Assembly (NCBI GenBank): GCA_963709765.1
Contig: CAVPXL010000007.1
Location: 147,633-211,632 of the forward strand
Source of the DNA: Roseitranquillus sp963709765
GTDB lineage: Bacteria; Pseudomonadota; Alphaproteobacteria; Rhodobacterales; Rhodobacteraceae
DNA: 64,000 nt
Reading direction: 5' to 3'
Position numbers and translations under genes: made by a program. The notes under the pieces were generated by a model that was not told the origin of the DNA, searched no databases, and saw nothing but the letters and a program-made list of their open reading frames with translations. Below, piece by piece: positions 43,903 to 53,216 of this stretch (position 1 is its first letter; each line of letters opens with the position of its first letter).

Positions 43903-45168
43903 ATGAGCGACAATCCTTATGATGCGCTCGGCGTGGCCAGGAGTGCCAGCGCCGACGAGATCAAGAAGGCCTACCGGAAGATCGCGAAGGAAAGCCATCC
44001 GGACCTGCACCCCGGCGTAGCGACGGCCGAGGCGCGTTTCAAGGCAGCAGCTGCAGCCTATGACCTTCTGAAAGATCCGGAGATGCGGGCGCGATTCGAT
44101 CGGGGAGAGATCGACGCGAGCGGGCAGGAACGTCCGCGCGAGCGTGCCTATTACCGCGACTTCGCCGAGGAGCCGGGCAATCCCTATCGCCAGGGGCCGC
44201 GCTACGAGGGCTACGGCGACGAGGCCGACATCTTTGCCGAGTTCATGCGCCGCCAGGCCCGACAGGGCGGCGACGGCTTCAGCGGCCATGCCGTCCGTGC
44301 GCGTGGGGCGGACGCGCATTATGCGCTGGAGGTGCCGTTTCTCGACGTCGCGACAGGCGGATCGATGCGGATCACCCTGCCCGGCGGCGGCGATCTGGAC
44401 GTGAAGATCCCCAAGGGCGTGGCCGACGGCCAGACCCTGCGCCTGCGTGGCAAGGGCGGGCCCGGACATGGCGGCGGCGCGGCGGGAGATGCCTATGTGA
44501 CGCTCTCGGTCCGGCCGCATCCGGTGTTCTCGCGCGCGGGCGACGATATCGTGGTGACCCTGCCGATCACGCTGGATGAGGCGGTTCTGGGCGCCGGGGT
44601 CGAGGTGCCGACGATCGCCGGGCCGGTGAAGGTGACCGTCCCGAAGGGCGCGACCAGCGGCCAGGTTCTGCGCCTGCGCGGCCGGGGTATTGCGGCGCCG
44701 GGCCGCGCGGCGGGCGACCAGCGGATCGAGCTGAAGATCGTCATGCCGAAGACGGTGGACGAGGATCTCGCCCGTTTCATGAAGGAGTGGCGCGAGAACT
44801 CATGGCTACGATCCGCGGAAGGGGGTGAAGGCATGACCGACAGCACCGGATTTCTGTCCGAGGAGGAGGCGCTCGCCGCCGTCGGCCGCCTCGATCGCGC
44901 GCGTCTGACCCGCTTCGTCCGGACCGAGGTGATCCGCCCCTCAGATGCCGGGGGGCGCGCGGTCTACCGGCAGGTGGACATCGCGCGCATGGAGTTTCTG
45001 TGCGACCTCTGTGACGATTTCGAGCTGGACGACGATGCGCTGGGAATCGTGATGGAGCTGGTCGATCAGCTCCACGGCACCCGCAGCGATTTCCTCGCCC
45101 TGATGCGGGCGCTGGGGGAGGAACCGGAGGAGGTGCGGGCGCGGGTGATGGGGCGGCTCGGGCGCTGA
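43903..45168 (+). CDS. cbpA: CbpA-type DnaJ co-chaperone fused to CbpM-like modulator
   Basis: 421 residues from ATG at 43903. J-domain (~4-68; NPYDALGV, AYRKIAKESHPDLHPG with the HPD motif), no zinc-finger domain, a Gly/Arg linker, then two DnaJ C-terminal substrate domains (~135-300; VEVPTIAGPVKVTVPKG, LRLRGRGIAAPG). From residue 311 a CbpM/MerR-like chaperone-modulator domain follows in frame (TGFLSEEEALAAVGRLDRARLTRFVR, MELVDQLHGTRSDFL). CbpM is normally a separate gene. An ATG at 44833 with GGGGGTG upstream, overlapped by a TGA in the next frame, suggests two coupled genes joined by an indel. Internal start at 44833 remains possible. Confidence 0.9.
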   Translation: MSDNPYDALGVARSASADEIKKAYRKIAKESHPDLHPGVATAEARFKAAAAAYDLLKDPEMRARFDRGEIDASGQERPRERAYYRDFAEEPGNPYRQGPRYEGYGDEADIFAEFMRRQARQGGDGFSGHAVRARGADAHYALEVPFLDVATGGSMRITLPGGGDLDVKIPKGVADGQTLRLRGKGGPGHGGGAAGDAYVTLSVRPHPVFSRAGDDIVVTLPITLDEAVLGAGVEVPTIAGPVKVTVPKGATSGQVLRLRGRGIAAPGRAAGDQRIELKIVMPKTVDEDLARFMKEWRENSWLRSAEGGEGMTDSTGFLSEEEALAAVGRLDRARLTRFVRTEVIRPSDAGGRAVYRQVDIARMEFLCDLCDDFELDDDALGIVMELVDQLHGTRSDFLALMRALGEEPEEVRARVMGRLGR

Positions 45169-45443
45169 GCTGTTGCAGCCAGGTCTTGGCGGCAATTCGC
45201 TCAAGTGCGAAGAGGTTGCCGGTTGGGCCCCCTGTCTGACATTTGGGGGCTGGCGCGGCGTGGGGCAGCTCTCCGCCCGCCGTCGCGATGCCTCGCAGAC
45301 GCAGCAGCGATCACGCCTCGGCAGCGAAAGGAAGGAACGTTGCGCGAGCCGCGATCCATCACTGTCGCGGCGCCGCGTTCTGCCTGCCCCCGGTCATCGA
45401 GCGACACGTGCGGCTCTCCATCCCCCTGACGGCGCTAATTCCC

Positions 45444-46124
45444 TTACGACGCGGGCGACACGAGGGGCAGCCCGAGATCGGCGACGAAAGTGCTGATCGC
45501 TGCGAAGAATGCCGCGCTCGCGACGATGACGAAGGCATGCCAGATCGTGTTGTGGAACGGCAGGCGCTTGAAGAGATAGAAGACGAAGCCGATCGTGTAG
45601 AGAAGCCCGCCCGCAACGATGAGCCACAGAACTCGACGGGGCATCTGCGCGAAAAGCTGCCATCCGGCGAGGGATCCGACCCAGCCCATTGCAAGATAGA
45701 GTCCGATCGCAATTCCCCGGGTGCGCTCGGGGGCGAAGACTCTCATGCCCGTGCCGGCCAAAGCCGCCAACCACAAGGCAGCCAGGAGAATCATGCCATG
45801 GCCGCCCGAAAGCAGGGTGAAGGGCGTATAGGTGCCCGCGATCTTGAAGTAGATCGCAGAATGGTCGAGCCGGCGCAGCACGGGCGTCCAGCCTCCAGTT
45901 CCACTCATGTTGTATAGCGCCGAGCAGAGGATCATCGAGATCAGCGTGGCGCCGTAGATTGACGTTGCGACGACCACCGGCATCTCGCTGTCGAGTGAAG
46001 ATGCATGCAGGATCAGCATAGGAACAGCCACAAGCGCAGCCAAAAGGCCGAGAAAGTGAATGGCGACGTCGGAGACAAATTCGGCACGGCTGTAGCCGGA
46101 CCGCGGGGGCAAGGTGCGGATCAT
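45444..46124 (-). CDS. hemolysin III / PAQR-family membrane protein
   Basis: 226 residues, seven predicted helices. Family motifs: AEFVSDVAIHFLGLLAAL, SALYNM, LRRLDHSAIYFKIAGTYTPF (metal-ligand His) and FHNTIWHAFVIVAS (C-terminal His pair). Function in bacteria unsettled; possibly a ceramidase-like hydrolase or membrane-stress protein. Monocistronic. Confidence 0.9.
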   Translation of the reverse strand: MIRTLPPRSGYSRAEFVSDVAIHFLGLLAALVAVPMLILHASSLDSEMPVVVATSIYGATLISMILCSALYNMSGTGGWTPVLRRLDHSAIYFKIAGTYTPFTLLSGGHGMILLAALWLAALAGTGMRVFAPERTRGIAIGLYLAMGWVGSLAGWQLFAQMPRRVLWLIVAGGLLYTIGFVFYLFKRLPFHNTIWHAFVIVASAAFFAAISTFVADLGLPLVSPAS

Positions 46125-46455
46125 CGCCGCACACTACCGGATTTTCGGTAAAGAATTCGGTCACGGTGTTGTTGATCGGCCGCGACGTTGCGTCGCTTCA
46201 CTCCGTGGCATCTGCCGCCGGCTGCGCTCCCCAAGACCGTTCCGGCGAGACGCTTCGAGTGCCCGAAACGAAATTGCCGCGTTGGCTCCGACCGCACTCA
46301 GATCCATGAGACCAGCCCAAACTGGGGCCGGGCCGGATGATAGCCTTGGACGTATCGCCTTGTTGATCCAAGTCATTGTGCTCTGGCGCAGTTGGCGGTT
46401 TGCATGGGCGGCGTTAGTCCTGCTCTCGCGGGCCTTTCCCGCGTGAGGTGTTGCG
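46125..46455 (+). other. divergent promoter region, no gene
   Basis: Between the hemolysin-III and RND-adaptor starts. No motif stands out and no RNA gene seen. Confidence 0.4.
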
Positions 46456-47439
46456 ATGAAGTTCCGGGCCGTACTCTTGTGTCTCTTCGTCGCGACGGCC
46501 GGATCGGCGGAAGTCCTGACGCTCTCGCCGCATGAGATCGTCGAGTGGAAATCGGTCTACGGTCAGGTCGAAACTCGCGACCGGGTGCCGGCGCGAGCGC
46601 GGACCGGCGGTACCATAATCGAACTGGCCGTGACCGAGGGGGATCGGGTTGAGGCCGGTGAGCGTGTCGCGCTCGTCGAGGACGACAAGCTCCAGTTCCG
46701 GCTGGAGGCGATCGACGCCCGGCTCGACGCGCTCGCGGCGCAGATCGATACGGCCGGGTCGGAGCTGGAGCGCGGAAAGACGCTGTTCGAGCGGGGGGTG
46801 ATCACCAGCCAGCGGCTCGACGCACTCCAGACCGAGGTCGACGTCATACGGGGCGAGATCCGCAGCCTTGAGTCCGAGCGGCTCATCGTCGAGCAACAGG
46901 TTGACGAGGGGGCGGTGCTGGCGCCCGAGGACGGCGTGGTGCTCTCGGTGCCGGTCTCGCGCGGTTCCGTCATCACCCCCGGCGAAGCGGTGGCCGTGAT
47001 CGGCGGTGGCGGCGTTTTCCTGCGCCTCGCGATTCCGGAGCGACACGCGGAGACTCTCGCGGAGGGCGATGTGATCGAGCTCGGCGCCGCGTCGGACCGG
47101 GAGACCGAGCCTCGAACCGGCCGGTTGGTCAAACTCTATCCACAGATCGAGGGCGGGCGGGTGCAGGCCGACGTCGAGGTCGAGGGCCTCGACGCCCGCT
47201 TCGTCGGCCGCCGGATCCCGGTGCGCTTGCCGGTTGGCAGCCGCTCTGCCCTTCTGGTGCCCGAGGAGGCGGTCGAGCAGGTCGGCGGCCTCGACTACGT
47301 CCGCGTCGAGTCTGCCGAGGGCGCGCACCTGCGGCGCACCGTCGTGCCTGGCCGAACGGTCCGGATGGACGGCGAGACATGGCGGGAGGTCCTCAGCGGG
47401 CTCACGGCCGGCGATCGCGTGGTGATTGAGGATGAGTGA
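46456..47439 (+). CDS. RND efflux periplasmic adaptor
   Basis: Membrane-fusion protein, 327 residues. Signal peptide MKFRAVLLCLFVATAGSA; lipoyl/barrel-sandwich halves (GGTIIELAVTEGDRVEAGERVALVED and VLAPEDGVVLSVPVSRGSVITPGE); a helical hairpin between them (~85-155); a beta-barrel (FLRLAIPERHAETL) and a membrane-proximal domain. It lacks a lipobox. Overlaps the transporter gene by 8 bases; no outer-membrane factor nearby. Confidence 0.92.
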   Translation: MKFRAVLLCLFVATAGSAEVLTLSPHEIVEWKSVYGQVETRDRVPARARTGGTIIELAVTEGDRVEAGERVALVEDDKLQFRLEAIDARLDALAAQIDTAGSELERGKTLFERGVITSQRLDALQTEVDVIRGEIRSLESERLIVEQQVDEGAVLAPEDGVVLSVPVSRGSVITPGEAVAVIGGGGVFLRLAIPERHAETLAEGDVIELGAASDRETEPRTGRLVKLYPQIEGGRVQADVEVEGLDARFVGRRIPVRLPVGSRSALLVPEEAVEQVGGLDYVRVESAEGAHLRRTVVPGRTVRMDGETWREVLSGLTAGDRVVIEDE

Positions 47440-50400
47440 TGACCATGCGCCGAGCGGCGCGCTCGGGATAGCGGGTCGGCTGACGCGAAGCTTCATCGCC
47501 TCGCCCCTTACCCCGCTTCTGCTTCTTGCCTCGCTTGCCGTCGGGCTCATCGCGCTCGCGAGTCTGCCGCGCGAGGAGGAGCCGCAGATTTCCGTCCCGC
47601 TCGTCGACATCCACGTCCGCGCCGACGGGCTCCCGGCCGAGGACGCGCTGAAGCTCGTCACCGAGCCGCTGGAGACCATCGTCAAGGGAACCGCCGAGGT
47701 CGAGCACGTCTATTCCGACACGCGTGACGATCGGGTCATGGTGACCGCGCGGTTCGAGGTCGGGGTGTCGGCCGACATTGCCATCCTGCGTGTCCGCGAC
47801 AAGATCCTCGCCAACATCGACCGCATTCCGGTGGGCATCCCCGAGCCGCTGGTGGTCGGCCGCGGCATCGACGATGTGGCCATTGTGGCGCTGACATTCG
47901 CGCCCGCTCCCGGCCAGACGGCGATCACGGCTTCCGACCTCACCCGCGTCGCCCGCGAGGTCGAGGTTGAGCTCGCCAAAATCGACGACGTCGGTCTCAC
48001 CTATCTGATCGGCGAGACGGACGACGCGCTGCGCATTGCACCCGATCCGGAGCGCCTGGCGCTCAACGGCGTCACCCTCCAGCAGCTCGCTGCAAAGGTG
48101 GAGCACGCCAACAGCGCCGCCCCCGCTGGCTTGCTGCGCGACGCAGGCGAGCAGATCATGCTGGCGATCGGCCAGACTTTCTCGACGCCGGACGAGATCG
48201 CCAACCTCGAACTTACCGCGCGTGACGGGCGCACGATCTACATCCGGGACGTGGCCGACGTGGCCTACGTCACGGACCTCGATGAAGCGCACGTCGCGAC
48301 CCTGACCCATACGCCCGACGGCGAGATCCTCCGCCGCCCGGCCGTGACGCTGGCGCTTGCCAAGCGCGCCGGTGCCAACGCGGTGACGGTTTCAGAGGAG
48401 ATCCTGCACCGCGTCGGCGTCATGCAGGGCGGCCTCATCCCCGACAGCGTCGAAGTCGAGGTGACCCGCGACTACGGCGAGACGGCGAACGAAAAGGCGA
48501 ACGAGCTCCTCTTCCACCTTGCGCTCGCCACGATCTCGATCGTCGCGCTGGTGCTCTTCGCGATCGGCTGGCGCGAGGCGCTGGTGGTGGCGATCGTGAT
48601 CCCCGTCACCATCCTCCTGACGCTCTTCGCAGCCTGGATGATGGGCTACACGCTGAACCGGGTGTCGCTCTTCGCGCTGATCTTCTCGATCGGCATCCTC
48701 GTCGACGATGCGATCGTGGTGATCGAGAACATCGCCCGTCACTGGGCGCTGAAGCGCGAGGGACAGAGCCCGTTCGGCGCCGCCATCGCCGCCGTCGCCG
48801 AGGTCGGCAACCCAACCATCGTCGCCACGCTCACCGTGGTCGTTGCGCTCCTGCCGATGCTCTTCGTCTCGGGCCTCATGGGCCCCTACATGAGTCCGAT
48901 CCCGGCGGTCGCCTCGGCGGCGATGATCTTCTCGTTCTTCGTCGCAGTCATGATCACGCCGTGGCTGATGCTGAAGATCGCCGGCCCCGCCCATGCCGCG
49001 CACCACGCCGGGGACAGGAGTGCGCATCCCGGCGGCAGGCTGGGCCGCGCCTATGCCGCCGTCGCCCGCCCGCTTCTGAAGAGCAAATGGCGGAGTACGC
49101 TTTTTCTCCTTGTCGTCGCTGCGTTGTCCTTCGGCTCGCTGACGCTGCTTTACACTCGCGACGTCACTGTCAAGCTTCTGCCATTCGACAACAAATCCGA
49201 GCTTTCGGTCGTCATCGACATGCCCGAGGGCGCCTCGGTGGAAACCACCGACGCGATCGCGCAGCGCGCCGCCCGGCTCGCCCTCTCGCTGCCCGAGGTG
49301 ATCTCGGCGCAGACCCATGCTGGCACTGCCGCGGCCTTCGACTTCAACGGGCTCGTCCGTCATTATTACCTGCGTTCGAGCCCGGAGCTGGGCCAGGTTC
49401 AGGTCAACCTCGCTCCGAAGGGCGAGCGCGACCGCACCAGCCACGACATCGCGCTCGAACTCCGCGAACGGCTTGCGACGCTCGACGTGCCCGAGGGGAC
49501 GGTCCTGAAGACGGTCGAGCCTCCGCCAGGCCCGCCGGTGATCGCGACGCTGCTTGCCGAGGTCTACGGCCCCGACGCGCCGACCCGTCGTGCCGCCGCC
49601 GGCCGAGTGCGCGCCGCGTTCGAGGACGTGCCGTTCGTTGTCGACGTCGACGACAGCACCGGCACGCCGCCGCGCCGCCTCCGGGTCGGGCTCGAGCCCA
49701 CCGACCTCGAGTTCTACCGCGTCGAAGAGCGCGACGTGCTCCAGACACTGCGGCTGCTCAACGGCACCACGACGGTTGGCTATTCGCACCGGGGCGGCGG
49801 CCGCCCGCCGATCCCGATCGTGCTCGCTCGCACGCGGGCGGATCAGGTGATGGACGAGCGTGCGCTCTCCACTCCCGTTCCCGCCAACGTCCTGCCGGGA
49901 TCGCGCGGCGTGGTCGAGCTCGGCGACGTGGTCGCGGTATCGCAGGAGCGCGCCTCCTACCCGATTTTCCGTCACAACGGCTACGAGGTGATCATGGTGA
50001 CGGGTGAACTCGCCGGCACCTTCGAGGCGCCGCTCTATGGCATGCTCGCCGTGGGCGACCGGCTCGAGGCGATGGACTGGACGGAGGTCGCACGGCCCGT
50101 CATCCGTTTCAACGCCCAGCCCGAGGACACGACCTCGCCTGTCTTGCTCTGGGACGGCGAGTGGGAGGTGACCTGGATCACCTTCCGCGACATGGGCGCG
50201 GCGTTTCTGGTGGCGCTCCTCGGCATCTACATCCTCGTCGTGGCGCAGTTCGGCTCATTCCGCCTGCCGCTGGTGATCCTGACCCCGGTGCCGCTCACGT
50301 TCCTGGGCATCATGGTCGGGCACTGGCTTTTCAGCGCTCCGTTCTCGGCGACGTCGATGATCGGTTTCATCGCCCTTGCCGGGATCATCGTGCGCAATTC

Positions 50401-50653
50401 GATCCTGCTCGTGGACTTCATCCGCCATGCAGACCCCGAAGGCCGCGTCACGGTCGAGACTCTGGTCGAGGCCGGCGCCGCACGCTTCAAGCCGATCCTT
50501 CTGACTGCTCTCGCGGCGATGATCGGCGCCGCGGTCATCCTCGCCGACCCGATCTTCCAGGGCCTGGCGATCTCGCTTCTCTTCGGCCTGCTGTCTTCGA
50601 CAGCACTGACCGTTCTGGTGATCCCGGCGATCTACCGCCTCGTCAAGACGTGA
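47432..50653 (+). CDS. RND-family efflux transporter
   Basis: 1073 residues from ATG at 47432 (a TTG six bases upstream is less likely). Inner-membrane proton-driven pump of the HAE/CusA-like RND class. Helix 1 (SPLTPLLLLASLAVGL), large periplasmic loops (~40-330 and ~560-860), and the proton-relay helix with VSLFALIFSIGILVDDAIVVIENI (DD pair), a second copy near SMIGFIALAGIIVRNSILLVDF. Substrate not readable. Partner of the adaptor just upstream. Confidence 0.94.
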   Translation: MSDDHAPSGALGIAGRLTRSFIASPLTPLLLLASLAVGLIALASLPREEEPQISVPLVDIHVRADGLPAEDALKLVTEPLETIVKGTAEVEHVYSDTRDDRVMVTARFEVGVSADIAILRVRDKILANIDRIPVGIPEPLVVGRGIDDVAIVALTFAPAPGQTAITASDLTRVAREVEVELAKIDDVGLTYLIGETDDALRIAPDPERLALNGVTLQQLAAKVEHANSAAPAGLLRDAGEQIMLAIGQTFSTPDEIANLELTARDGRTIYIRDVADVAYVTDLDEAHVATLTHTPDGEILRRPAVTLALAKRAGANAVTVSEEILHRVGVMQGGLIPDSVEVEVTRDYGETANEKANELLFHLALATISIVALVLFAIGWREALVVAIVIPVTILLTLFAAWMMGYTLNRVSLFALIFSIGILVDDAIVVIENIARHWALKREGQSPFGAAIAAVAEVGNPTIVATLTVVVALLPMLFVSGLMGPYMSPIPAVASAAMIFSFFVAVMITPWLMLKIAGPAHAAHHAGDRSAHPGGRLGRAYAAVARPLLKSKWRSTLFLLVVAALSFGSLTLLYTRDVTVKLLPFDNKSELSVVIDMPEGASVETTDAIAQRAARLALSLPEVISAQTHAGTAAAFDFNGLVRHYYLRSSPELGQVQVNLAPKGERDRTSHDIALELRERLATLDVPEGTVLKTVEPPPGPPVIATLLAEVYGPDAPTRRAAAGRVRAAFEDVPFVVDVDDSTGTPPRRLRVGLEPTDLEFYRVEERDVLQTLRLLNGTTTVGYSHRGGGRPPIPIVLARTRADQVMDERALSTPVPANVLPGSRGVVELGDVVAVSQERASYPIFRHNGYEVIMVTGELAGTFEAPLYGMLAVGDRLEAMDWTEVARPVIRFNAQPEDTTSPVLLWDGEWEVTWITFRDMGAAFLVALLGIYILVVAQFGSFRLPLVILTPVPLTFLGIMVGHWLFSAPFSATSMIGFIALAGIIVRNSILLVDFIRHADPEGRVTVETLVEAGAARFKPILLTALAAMIGAAVILADPIFQGLAISLLFGLLSSTALTVLVIPAIYRLVKT

Positions 50654-50737
50654 GCGCGGTGATGGACAGGGACGGTCGGGAAGCCGAAGCCGAAATCCCC
50701 GCTCGGGAGGCAGATGACGTCCCCGCGGCAGGCCGCT

Positions 50738-52409
50738 TCAAAGCAGAAAATCGTCGAGTTCGTCTTCATCGACGGAGCTTTCGACCGGTTTTGCAAGCCC
50801 TAGGCTCGGGAACAGCTCACGATGGATCGCCCGTTCTTCCTCCATCGTGTAGAGTGCCTCCAACCAGCCGAGATCGAAATCTTCCGCATTTTCAGCCGAG
50901 CCTGATGACAGACTGCTGACCGTTTGCGCCAGTCTGCGAAGCTCCGCGCCGCGACGGCCCGCCGCGTCGAAGGCAACGCCCGCAGCTTGGGCGGCGCGCG
51001 CAATAGTCTGGTTCTTCGCAACCACCTCGTCCTGCAGCCGCTGGAATTCGGTGAAGCCGGCTGAGTGTCGTTCGGCCGCGGTTCGGGCGCATTCCTGAAT
51101 TTCCACCAGCGCTCCGAGCTCGTCCGCCAGATGCGCCTGCTCGAGCCGGCGCGAGGCGTCACGGAACAGCTGAAGCCCCGCCGAGAGTTTCGTCGTCAAA
51201 GTCGTGGTTTGGGTGACAGCCGTCTTGACGCTTCCCGCGAGCACATGCAGCGGCGAGGTCGACGAGCCGAAATGGCTTGCCGCAATGGCCGCATTGTGAG
51301 CCGCAATTTCGAGCCGCTTGTTCAGCGACGTCGAGACTTTCAGCGCTTCGATCGCGGCGTCGATGCGTTTCTGAACATCGCTCACCTGGCCAAGCGCTGC
51401 GTCGAGTTCGACTGCGAGCAGCGTCGGCGGCCGTCAGCATCGTCGCGTTCACCCTGGTCGCAGCCTCGAGATACGCCACGGACGGATTGCGACCGGGAAC
51501 ATTGTCGGCGGCGAAATCGCTCCCGAGAGTTTGAAGAATGGACGTGAGAGCGTCATCCGCATCGCGGGTGACGCTCTCGAGAGCATCGGCCATGGCGCAC
51601 AATTGCGCATCGGCAAGGCGCGCGATCGCCGCCCGCTCGGGCGCGGGGCGATTCTCTTCGAGCGCCGCAAGCATCGCCGCCACATGCTCGGCACGCTGCG
51701 CGAAAGCATCGGGGAACTGCAGACAGTCGATCAGACGCGCAACCGAGCCACGCACGTTCTCGGCCAGGCGGTGACTGGCGCCCTGAACACCGGAGACATG
51801 CTCCCGGTGCGCCGCCGCGAGCGCACGGAGGCGAGCGGCTTCGTCTCCTGTGGACACCGACAGGACGCGGAAGTCCGAGGTCATGGCGCGCAGGCTATCG
51901 GCGGCACGCCCGCTCGCCGACCAGATCCTTGAGACTGCCTCGGACAATTCTTTCGCGATCCGGCCCAGATCGTCCGACCGGCCGTCGAGGGTCTGGACGA
52001 AAGCGCCGAGGCGCCGGTCAATGTCTTCGCTCTCTGTGCACGCAACCTTCGCCAGCGACGAAATCATGCGCAGCTCGCTCGCCCTCTTGCCGAGCTCACT
52101 CAAGTCCGAAGTCAGACCTCGAACGTTGTCGCGCAAACTGTCACCGCACAACAGCGCTGTGGCGCTCTCGGCCGCATCGGCAACCGACGTCGCGCGCCCT
52201 AGAAAGGTATGGAATAGGTTCTCCCCATTGCCCTGTCCGTCATCCTGAAACGAAGCGACAGACAGCATTTCGCGGACATCGTCCGCAAGCTCGTTGGCTG
52301 ATGCACGAATGGTCGCGACATGGGCGAGGCCACCTTCGAAGACGGCAACGGTGTCGCGCGAAAGACCCGTCAGTTCTGACGACGTGTTCGGATTCGGATC
52401 AGCAGTCAT
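50738..52409 (-). pseudogene. coiled-coil chemotaxis-associated protein, one frame break
   Basis: N-terminal part (52409 to ~51417) reads MTADPNPNTSSELTGLSRDT and long helical, Ala/Glu/Arg-rich sequence (VARLIDCLQFPDAFAQRAEHVAAMLAAL). One extra base near 51417 then shifts the frame. The rest continues in the next frame as AVELDAALGQVSDVQKRIDAAIEALK to the stop at 50738, ending acidic (VDEDELDDFLL). Restored length ~556 residues, no transmembrane segment, no classic MCP signalling tip. Divergent from the che operon, so probably a soluble chemotaxis accessory. The break may be a sequence error. No named family recognised. Confidence 0.7.
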
Positions 52410-52416
52410 TATCTCT

Positions 52417-52455
52417 CTCGAGCAATGGATTTGTCGGCCTCCATAGCTGCTCGAG
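52417..52455. promoter_or_regulatory. 8-bp inverted repeat in the divergent che promoter
   Basis: CTCGAGCA (52417-52424) and TGCTCGAG (52448-52455), perfect arms 23 bases apart. It sits between the start of the coiled-coil gene and the STAS gene. Possible shared operator. Confidence 0.45.
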
Positions 52456-52555
52456 TATTATCAATGACCTAATGAGCCAAGAAGAACGTTCGGCAGAATG
52501 CCCGCCCCCGTTAACTTCGTGTTTGCCTGTGCTCCTCTATCAGGCGGTCGAAGCA

Positions 52556-52849
52556 ATGGAGGCAGCATTGACCAAAGGCACAAGGAAAGAAACGCTCGAA
52601 CTCGCGATTCCATCCGATCTCGACGCGGCCAGCGTCGTGTCGGTCCACGCCGAGCTCGTGACCCTGCTTGCAGAAGCCTCCGAGACAAACGCAGTCGCGC
52701 AGGTCGATTTGGCGAAAAGCGACTCAGTGTCGCCTCTTTCTCTTCAACTGCTTGCAAGCGCGGCCAATTCTTTTCGAGAAAATCAGGTGCATTTCGGCGC
52801 AACCGCGGTCGCGGCACTGACTACTCTCGAGACCGCCAAGGAGATCTGA
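52556..52849 (+). CDS. STAS-like domain protein of the che operon
   Basis: 97 residues from ATG at 52556; ATG at 52472 would add 28 residues that do not look like the fold. SpoIIAA/STAS-like alternation (LELAIPSDLDAASVVSVHAELVTLL, AVAQVDLAKSDSVSPLSLQLLASAA). A Ser in SDSVSPLSLQ sits where STAS proteins carry the phospho-acceptor. First gene of the operon, one base before cheY. Such proteins occur at the head of several che operons with unknown role. Confidence 0.75.
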   Translation: MEAALTKGTRKETLELAIPSDLDAASVVSVHAELVTLLAEASETNAVAQVDLAKSDSVSPLSLQLLASAANSFRENQVHFGATAVAALTTLETAKEI

Positions 52850-52850
52850 A

Positions 52851-53216
52851 ATGTCAAAAGTTATTCTCAGTGTCGATGACTCGAAAAGCATTCGCGACAT
52901 GATTGGCTTCACGTTGGAGCCGCGTGGTTATACGGTAATCGGCGCCGCCGACGGAAAGGAAGGGCTGGCCCAGATGGCCGGCACCAAGGTCCACCTTGTT
53001 GTCTGCGACCTCAATATGCCGAACATGAACGGCATCGAGATGGTGCGCGCCGCGCGCGCCGATGGCCGCTTCGACGGCATCCCGATCGTGATGCTGACCA
53101 CCGAGGCGCAAAAGGAGAAGATGCTGGAGGCCAAGCAGGCCGGCGCCACAGGCTGGCTCGTCAAGCCTTTCGACGAAGAGAAGCTGGTCTCGGTCATCTC
53201 GAAGCTGGTCGGGTGA
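52851..53216 (+). CDS. cheY: chemotaxis response regulator CheY
   Basis: 121-residue single receiver domain. Acidic pair D9/D10, phospho-acceptor Asp53 in VVCDLNMPNMNG, T in MLTTEAQ, and K in LVKPFDEEK. Overlaps cheA by four bases. Should bind the motor or act as a phosphate sink. Confidence 0.95.
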   Translation: MSKVILSVDDSKSIRDMIGFTLEPRGYTVIGAADGKEGLAQMAGTKVHLVVCDLNMPNMNGIEMVRAARADGRFDGIPIVMLTTEAQKEKMLEAKQAGATGWLVKPFDEEKLVSVISKLVG

